10,960 nt of DNA from assembly GCA_009697495.1 (NCBI GenBank), contig SHUN01000049.1, positions 1 to 10,960 of the forward strand, read 5' to 3'. The notes beneath the pieces are model-generated. The model ran no database searches. It saw only the letters and a list, made by a program, of their open reading frames with translations, and was not told the origin of the DNA. Positions 6,091 through 10,960 of this stretch are shown here, one piece after another (position 1 is the stretch's first letter; every line of letters starts with the position of its first letter). The translations under genes were made by a program, and so were the position numbers. Source of the stretch: Bryobacterales bacterium (lineage in GTDB: Bacteria > Acidobacteriota > Terriglobia > Bryobacterales > Bryobacteraceae).

Positions 6091-7352
6091 ACGCGCCCCG
6101 GCACAACATACGGAGCCCGATAGGGGCGGGTCAGCATCGCATCCGCCTCTTTGTCATTCACGAATCGAACCTTCTCCGGATCGAAACGCAATTCACGCCC
6201 CAATCGGTACGCTATATTCCCTAAGTGGCAAAGCGCCGTCGAGAGATACGTCTCCTCAATTTCAGCGTGCAGCAACTTCGGATTCCGCGCGCGAATCGCA
6301 TCGGCGAAATTGGCGAAATGGTCCAGATTCTTCGGCGACTCCACCTCCGGCTCCATCGTCTTATTCCGCCCCAGCCGGATCTGGAACTGCCCGTCGGCCT
6401 TCATGTGCATGTGGCCCTTCGTCCCGAAAAAGTCCCAGGACATCGGCTCGGTGGTATACAGCCCGCGAAGCTGCCCAACCATCGTCGCGCCGTCGGCGAA
6501 GGTCCATGTCACGTTCTGCGTATTCGGCGTTTCCGCCTGATCCTTGTACCCGAATCGCCCGCCCGTCGACCGCACCGCCACCGGCAGCTTCTGTCGCATC
6601 CCCCAACGCAAAATATCGATCATGTGGATCCCGTTGTTACCCAGTTCCCCGTTGCCGAAATCCCAGAACCAGTGCCAGTTATAGTGGACTAAGTTCTCAT
6701 GATACGGCCGCATCGGCGCCGGCCCCACCCACTTATCCCAATTCAAATTAGCCGGCGGCTCTTTCACCGGTTTGAATCCGATCGAATCGCGCGTCCCCGG
6801 AAAGAAAAAGTTCCCCTGATAGATATCGCCGATCACGCCCGCGTGCAGCAGTTCCACCGCCTTGCGCCAACGCCCCCACCACCGCCGCTGCGTCCCGCCC
6901 GCCGCCACGCGATTGTATTTCCGCGCGGCTTCCACTAGCTTCTGCCCTTCGAAGATGTTATGCGAAACCGGCTTCTCCACATATACATCCTTGCCCGCCT
7001 GCATCGCCCAGATCCCCGCCAGCGCGTGCCAATGATTCGTCGTCGCGATCGTCACCGCGTCAATCGACTTATCGTCAAACACCCGCCGCATGTCCGATTC
7101 AATAATCGGCCGCTTCCCGGTCTTCTGGAAGATAACCTGCGAAGCCGCCTCGGCGCGAGCCCCGTCCACTTCCACCAGCGCCGCGATCTCCACATTGGCA
7201 ACCGGCAGTATCTCTTTGATATGCGCCGACCCGCGGGAACCCACGCCCACAATGGCGAGGCGCACACGGTCATTCGCCTGAGCCGCAAAGGCGGCCGAAG
7301 AAGAGGCAAGGAGAAAAGTACGGCGTCCGGTTTCTGACATGGTTAAGAGCAT
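6087..7352 (-). CDS. Gfo/Idh/MocA family oxidoreductase, Tat-exported
   Basis: A 421-residue NAD(P)-dependent oxidoreductase of the glucose-fructose oxidoreductase / inositol dehydrogenase / MocA family. Members act on sugars, sugar acids or inositols. The N-terminal Rossmann fold shows AIVGVGSRGSAH (GxGxRG at 36-41) and the signature EKPVSHN (126-132). The C-terminal domain shows GNNGIHMIDILRW, with the likely catalytic His243 and Asp246. A Tat signal precedes the fold: GRRTFLLASSSAAFAAQA (Arg10-Arg11). The ATG at 7352 lies one nucleotide after the ATPase stop, which suits translational coupling. The second ATG at 7340 (MSETGRR) gives a more typical Tat signal length and is a real alternative; neither has a clear Shine-Dalgarno. 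The dinucleotide is presumably bound in the cytoplasm before export, as in Zymomonas glucose-fructose oxidoreductase. The substrate is unknown. This is probably the last gene of the - strand operon; no terminator could fit in the convergent overlap. Confidence 0.93.
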   Translation of the reverse strand: MLLTMSETGRRTFLLASSSAAFAAQANDRVRLAIVGVGSRGSAHIKEILPVANVEIAALVEVDGARAEAASQVIFQKTGKRPIIESDMRRVFDDKSIDAVTIATTNHWHALAGIWAMQAGKDVYVEKPVSHNIFEGQKLVEAARKYNRVAAGGTQRRWWGRWRKAVELLHAGVIGDIYQGNFFFPGTRDSIGFKPVKEPPANLNWDKWVGPAPMRPYHENLVHYNWHWFWDFGNGELGNNGIHMIDILRWGMRQKLPVAVRSTGGRFGYKDQAETPNTQNVTWTFADGATMVGQLRGLYTTEPMSWDFFGTKGHMHMKADGQFQIRLGRNKTMEPEVESPKNLDHFANFADAIRARNPKLLHAEIEETYLSTALCHLGNIAYRLGRELRFDPEKVRFVNDKEADAMLTRPYRAPYVVPGRV

Positions 7353-7353
7353 T

Positions 7354-10077
7354 CTACGCCACGCGCGCGACCTTGGCGCGACCAGCCCATTTTATTCCCT
7401 CGGAAAGCCAAACCACGCTGCTCGCCGTCCCGGCCGCCAACAGCCAATCGCCCCCCCGTAACGCCACCGTGCTAAACGCGATCTGAAGCACCGGAACATA
7501 GAGCACCAGCCCATGCAAAAACACCGACAAAATCGTCGCCCCCCACAGCCAGCGATTCCCCCAAATTCCAACAAATACGCTCTGTTCATCCGACCGGCAA
7601 TTAAACGCGTTGAACACTTGAAACAGCACCAGCGTCGTAAACGCCATCGTCCGCCCATAAGCCAATTCGCCGGTGCCCGCGATCCATCCTCCCGGCAGCG
7701 ACGCATCGAAAACCAGCAATGTTCCCGCCGCCATCGCCATTCCGATAATCCCAATTCCATACAACATTCGCCCGTTGATCACGCCCTCCGTCCGCGGCCT
7801 TGGCCCCCGCGTCATCAGGTCCGGGCTTGCCGGATCCATCCCCAAGGCCAGCGCCGGCGCGCCATCGGTTACTAAGTTGATCCATAAGATTTGCGTTGCC
7901 AATAACGGTAGGACAAACTCCTCGCCCGCCGCAAGACCCATCGGACCAGCCAGCACCACGCCCAGAAAGACAGTTAGCACCTCACCCATGTTAGAAGATA
8001 GTAAGAAGCGCAGAAATTTCCGGATGTTATCGAACACCGCGCGCCCCTCCTCCACCGCCGCGACAATCGTCGCGAAATTGTCATCGGTCAATATGATATC
8101 CGACGCCTCCTTGGAGACATCCGTACCCGTGATCCCCATCGCAATGCCGATATCGGCGGCCTTCAGCGAGGGCGCATCGTTCACTCCGTCGCCCGTCATG
8201 GCGACCACCGCGCCCGTCTTCCGCAGGGCCTTCACAATCAGCAGTTTGTGCGCCGGGTTCACCCTCGCAAACACCGCCGCTCCGCCCACGTTCGCCTCGG
8301 TGATTCCATCCAACTCGGCACCCGTTATCACCCGCGTGTCTTCGGTAATTCCCACTTCCCGCGCAATCGCCAGCGCCGTAGCCGGATGGTCGCCGGTGAT
8401 CATGATCGGTCGAATTCCAGCCATTCTCGCTTTCGCCACCGCCGCCGCGGCTTCAGCCCTGGGCGGGTCGATCATTCCGATAATTCCGACAAAACACAGC
8501 CCTTTTTCCTCTTTCCCCGCCCCTGTCGCCACTCCCAGCGTTCGCATCGCCGTCGCCGCCAAAGCTTCGTTGGCGGCCACAATCTCCGCACGGCGAACAT
8601 CCGTCAACGGCCTTTCCTCCGCCCCAACCAACTCTGAGACGCACAAGTCGAGAACAGTCTGCGGCGCGCCCTTGGCGAACAATACTTCGCCCCCCTCGCC
8701 CGTGTGTACCGTGCTCATTCGCTTCCGCTCCGATGTGAACGGCGATTCGCTCACACGCGGATACTGAACCCGCAACGCGCCCTGCTTCATCCCCGCCTTC
8801 TCCGCCGCCACCACCAGCGCGGCCTCCGTCGGATCACCGTGAACTGTCCATTTCCCCTCTTGCTCCACTAACTCGGAGTTATTCGCCAGCCCCGCCGCCA
8901 AAAGTAACTTCGTCGCCTCTTCACGAACAGTTCCGCTCGCCTGTAACTCGCCTCCCGGCGCATATCCGATCCCCGTCAGTTCCGCTCGTCCGGACGCGGT
9001 AACAACCGCCCGCGCCGTCATTTCATTTCGAGTCAGTGTGCCCGTCTTATCGGATGCAATTACTGTAGCCGAGCCGAGCGTCTCCACCGCCGGCAATTTC
9101 CGCACAATCGCGCCGCGCTTCGCCATCCGCGTCACGCCCATCGCCAACACCACCGTCACCACCGCCGCCAGCCCCTCCGGCGCCGCCGCCACCGCCAACG
9201 CCACCCCGAATAGCAGGATCTGCATCACTTGCCGGATATCGTGAACGCCGTTCAACAACAGCAGCGTGCCCGACACCAGCGCCGCAATCACCAACACGAC
9301 GGCCCCTAACTGCTTCCCCAGCCGATCCAGTTCCCCCTGTAGCGGCGTCTTCTGTTCCGTCGTGGTTTGCAGCATCCCTGCTATCCGGCCTAACTCGGTC
9401 TTCATTCCCGTCGCCGTAACCACCGCCCGCCCGTGCCCGCCGCTCACAGCCGTCCCCGAAAACACCATATTCCGCCGGTCCCCCAGCGCCGCCTCCGGAT
9501 CCACCGCCTCCATCGACTTCGCTACAGGAGCGCTTTCTCCCGTTAACGACGCCTCCAACGTGTGCAACTCGACACACTCCACTAACATCGCGTCCGCCGC
9601 CACCGCATCGCCTTCCGCAATCACCAGCAGATCCCCAGGCACCAAATCCCGGCTCGGTATCCGCCGCGGACTGCCATTGCGCACCGCTGTTACCTCCGGC
9701 GTCGCCATCGCCCGAAGCGCCGCCATCGCCCGCTCCGCCTTTCCCTCCTGCACCAGCCCCAACGTCGCGTTCATCGCCACAATCGTTAAAATCACCAACG
9801 ATTCGTATGGCCACGTCGCCTCCCGTTCCACATACCACACCACTGCCGAAACCACCGCCGCGCCCACCAGCAGCATCACCAGCACATCCCTAAACTGCGC
9901 CGCCAATCGCCGCCAAAATGGAATGTCCCCGGTGGCTTCCAGTTCGTTCCACCCAAACTCCAACCGTCGCGCCGCCACTTCGGAGTCGTTCAAACCCGCC
10001 TGCGAAACCGCTTCCGCGCCGCCACCGCCCCCTACCGAGCCGCGACCGTCAGGGAGCGGTTTTTCCGGTCCGCGCAT
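7354..10077 (-). CDS. Calcium-type cation-transporting P-type ATPase (P2A, SERCA/PacL-like)
   Basis: A 907-residue P-type ATPase that pumps a cation, probably Ca2+, out of the cytoplasm. Order: cation-ATPase N domain (GLNDSEVAARRL), M1-M2, actuator domain with TGES (179-182), M3-M4, phosphorylation motif DKTGTLT with Asp343, nucleotide domain, hinge MTGDGVNDAP, then six C-terminal membrane segments. Ion-site residues match SERCA: Glu301 in APEGLA, exactly 42 residues before the phosphorylated Asp as in SERCA (309 to 351); Asn696 and Glu699 in SSNMGE; Asn734, Thr737 and Asp738 in NLVTDGAP. Gln820 stands where SERCA has Glu908, so site I is weakened and one ion per cycle is plausible. The ATG at 10077 overlaps the phosphoketolase stop (TAATG), with GGAAG 11 nt upstream; a TTG at 10095 would add six residues. 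Residues 1-20 come from a repeat and look unlike the family. Ca2+ is preferred over Mn2+, but this is not proven. Confidence 0.93.
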   Translation of the reverse strand: MRGPEKPLPDGRGSVGGGGGAEAVSQAGLNDSEVAARRLEFGWNELEATGDIPFWRRLAAQFRDVLVMLLVGAAVVSAVVWYVEREATWPYESLVILTIVAMNATLGLVQEGKAERAMAALRAMATPEVTAVRNGSPRRIPSRDLVPGDLLVIAEGDAVAADAMLVECVELHTLEASLTGESAPVAKSMEAVDPEAALGDRRNMVFSGTAVSGGHGRAVVTATGMKTELGRIAGMLQTTTEQKTPLQGELDRLGKQLGAVVLVIAALVSGTLLLLNGVHDIRQVMQILLFGVALAVAAAPEGLAAVVTVVLAMGVTRMAKRGAIVRKLPAVETLGSATVIASDKTGTLTRNEMTARAVVTASGRAELTGIGYAPGGELQASGTVREEATKLLLAAGLANNSELVEQEGKWTVHGDPTEAALVVAAEKAGMKQGALRVQYPRVSESPFTSERKRMSTVHTGEGGEVLFAKGAPQTVLDLCVSELVGAEERPLTDVRRAEIVAANEALAATAMRTLGVATGAGKEEKGLCFVGIIGMIDPPRAEAAAAVAKARMAGIRPIMITGDHPATALAIAREVGITEDTRVITGAELDGITEANVGGAAVFARVNPAHKLLIVKALRKTGAVVAMTGDGVNDAPSLKAADIGIAMGITGTDVSKEASDIILTDDNFATIVAAVEEGRAVFDNIRKFLRFLLSSNMGEVLTVFLGVVLAGPMGLAAGEEFVLPLLATQILWINLVTDGAPALALGMDPASPDLMTRGPRPRTEGVINGRMLYGIGIIGMAMAAGTLLVFDASLPGGWIAGTGELAYGRTMAFTTLVLFQVFNAFNCRSDEQSVFVGIWGNRWLWGATILSVFLHGLVLYVPVLQIAFSTVALRGGDWLLAAGTASSVVWLSEGIKWAGRAKVARVA
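10034..10062 (-). repeat. Short GC-rich interspersed repeat (LPDGRGSV type) inside the ATPase 5' end
   Basis: On the - strand the core reads CCGCTCCCTGACGGTCGCGG followed by CTCGGT. It has an imperfect hairpin (CCGC against GCGG at the core ends). In the ATPase frame it encodes KPLPDGRGSV. I recall this sequence as a short repeat scattered through Solibacter-type acidobacterial genomes, often between genes and sometimes translated. Only one copy is in this window, so its repetitive nature rests on recollection and cannot be shown here. Confidence 0.5.
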
Positions 10078-10960
10078 TAGTAGGGCCACTTCCAATCGAG
10101 AATCTCCGGCAGGTCATCGCCATATTCCACAATGTAGCGCTTATGCTCGGCTAACTTGTCGCGCAGGAACTGTTGCGCGTGCCCAGCTACGTTCCTTAGC
10201 CGCGGCACTCGATCTATCACATCGCCCGCCAAATGAAAACGGTCCAAGTCATTCAGAACAGTCATGTCAAATGGTGTCGTCGTCGTGCCTTCCTCCTTGA
10301 AGCCCCTCACGTGTATGTTTGAGTGATTCTGCCGCCGGTAAGTCAGCCGGTGAATCAGAGTCGGGTAACCATGAAATGCAAATATCACCGGTTTGTCCGT
10401 CGTGAAAATAGAGTCAAACTCGCGATCACTCAACCCATGCGGATGCTCCGATGCCGGCTGCAACGTCATCAGATCCACAACATTGACAACTCGAACCCGC
10501 AATCCCGGTACATGCTGCCGCAGCAAATCCACTGCCGCCAGCGTTTCCAGCGTCGGCACATCGCCCGCGCAAGCCATCACGGCGTCCGGCTCCTGCCCCG
10601 CATCGTTGCTCGCCCAACCCCAGATTCCCACCCCCGCCTCGCAATGCCGCGCCGCCGCCTCCATGTCAAGCCACTGCAGTTGCGGCTGCTTGCCGGCCAC
10701 AATCACATTGATATAGTTCCGGCTCCGCAGGCAGTGATCCGTCACCGAAAGCAGGGTATTCGCATCGGGCGGCAGGTAGACACGCACGATGCCCGCCTTC
10801 TTGTTCACAGCGTGATCGATGAACCCCGGATCCTGGTGGCTGAATCCATTGTGATCCTGCCGCCAAACGTGCGACGTCAGTAGATAAGTCAACGATGCAA
10901 TCGGCCGCCGCCATGGTATCTCGCCGCACACTTTCAGCCATTTCGCGTGTTGATTGAACC
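10077..10960 (-). CDS. xfp: Xylulose-5-phosphate/fructose-6-phosphate phosphoketolase, C-terminal part
   Basis: The frame is open at the right edge (first whole codon at 10958 on the - strand, reading [10 protein letters not shown]), so this is the last 293 residues of a protein usually about 800 long. Phosphoketolase is a cytoplasmic thiamine-diphosphate enzyme that splits xylulose 5-phosphate or fructose 6-phosphate with phosphate to give acetyl phosphate plus glyceraldehyde 3-phosphate or erythrose 4-phosphate. [11 protein letters not shown], then [18 protein letters not shown], is diagnostic: the DHNGFSH segment holds the His/Asn/His set numbered 548/549/553 in the bifidobacterial enzyme as I recall it. 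[13 protein letters not shown] carries the conserved phosphate-binding lysine. The C-terminal domain shows [27 protein letters not shown], then [13 protein letters not shown] and the usual end [16 protein letters not shown]. Its TAA overlaps the ATPase ATG. The TPP-binding N-terminal half is outside the window, so intactness cannot be judged. Confidence 0.95.
   Translation of the reverse strand, partial: FNQHAKWLKVCGEIPWRRPIASLTYLLTSHVWRQDHNGFSHQDPGFIDHAVNKKAGIVRVYLPPDANTLLSVTDHCLRSRNYINVIVAGKQPQLQWLDMEAAARHCEAGVGIWGWASNDAGQEPDAVMACAGDVPTLETLAAVDLLRQHVPGLRVRVVNVVDLMTLQPASEHPHGLSDREFDSIFTTDKPVIFAFHGYPTLIHRLTYRRQNHSNIHVRGFKEEGTTTTPFDMTVLNDLDRFHLAGDVIDRVPRLRNVAGHAQQFLRDKLAEHKRYIVEYGDDLPEILDWKWPY
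10089..10093 (-). promoter_or_regulatory. Weak ribosome binding site GGAAG for the ATPase gene
   Basis: GGAAG on the - strand lies within the last codons of the phosphoketolase gene, 11 nt before the ATG at 10077. The spacing is long and the match partial, so re-initiation at the TAATG junction may matter more than this site. Confidence 0.35.

Noticed and set aside
7673..8767. Long open frame of 364 codons on the + strand opposite the ATPase
   Set aside because: The opposite strand encodes an ATPase with every expected motif; the + strand product is low-complexity (Ala, Ser, Pro, Thr) and resembles no family. It is a by-product of GC-rich codon use.
10078..10095. TTG start for the ATPase six codons upstream
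   Set aside because: Possible, but the ATG at 10077 overlapping the phosphoketolase stop is the simpler start and is kept.
9266..10300. Open frame of 344 codons on the + strand over the ATPase 5' half and the phosphoketolase end
   Set aside because: It spans two real genes on the other strand, and its product is Ser/Thr/Pro-rich low complexity with no recognisable domain.

Overview
The window reads as a piece of chromosome from a high-GC, soil-type bacterium, most likely an Acidobacteriota of the Solibacter/Bryobacter type. This is inferred from the gene mix: secreted sulfatases, a SASA-type esterase, Tat-exported Gfo/Idh/MocA and dienelactone-hydrolase-like proteins. It also rests on a short repeat, read in frame as LPDGRGSV, that I recall as scattered through such genomes. 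No rRNA, tRNA, CRISPR array, integrase or transposase was seen. Both ends of the window cut through genes.

Left block (1-3518, + strand): a polysaccharide-deconstruction cassette of three overlapping genes. It holds the 3' part of an arylsulfatase-type sulfatase, a complete second sulfatase with the formylglycine motif CCPAR, and a sialate-O-acetylesterase-like SGNH esterase with a signal peptide. The genes overlap by 8 nt and by 49 nt, so they are very probably one transcript. Together they would remove sulfate and acetyl groups from a decorated glycan. The middle block has a 469-residue cytoplasmic-looking protein of a conserved but uncharacterised family (3589-4998). A 201-nt gap with a GC-rich hairpin follows. 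Then comes a Tat-type dienelactone-hydrolase-family protein with an intact Cys-Asp-His triad (5200-6090).

Right block (6087-10960, - strand), in transcription order: the C-terminal part of a xylulose-5-P/fructose-6-P phosphoketolase, a Ca2+-type P2A ATPase, and a Tat-exported Gfo/Idh/MocA oxidoreductase. The junctions are TAATG and TAG-A-ATG, so the three are almost certainly co-transcribed and probably translationally coupled. The last gene converges on the dienelactone hydrolase with a 4-nt stop-codon overlap.

Nothing here looks like a wholly new multi-gene system. The points most worth following up are the palindromic repeat read in frame into the ATPase N-terminus, the stop/start coupling of phosphoketolase, Ca-ATPase and oxidoreductase, the uncharacterised 469-residue protein, and the change in base skew across the window.
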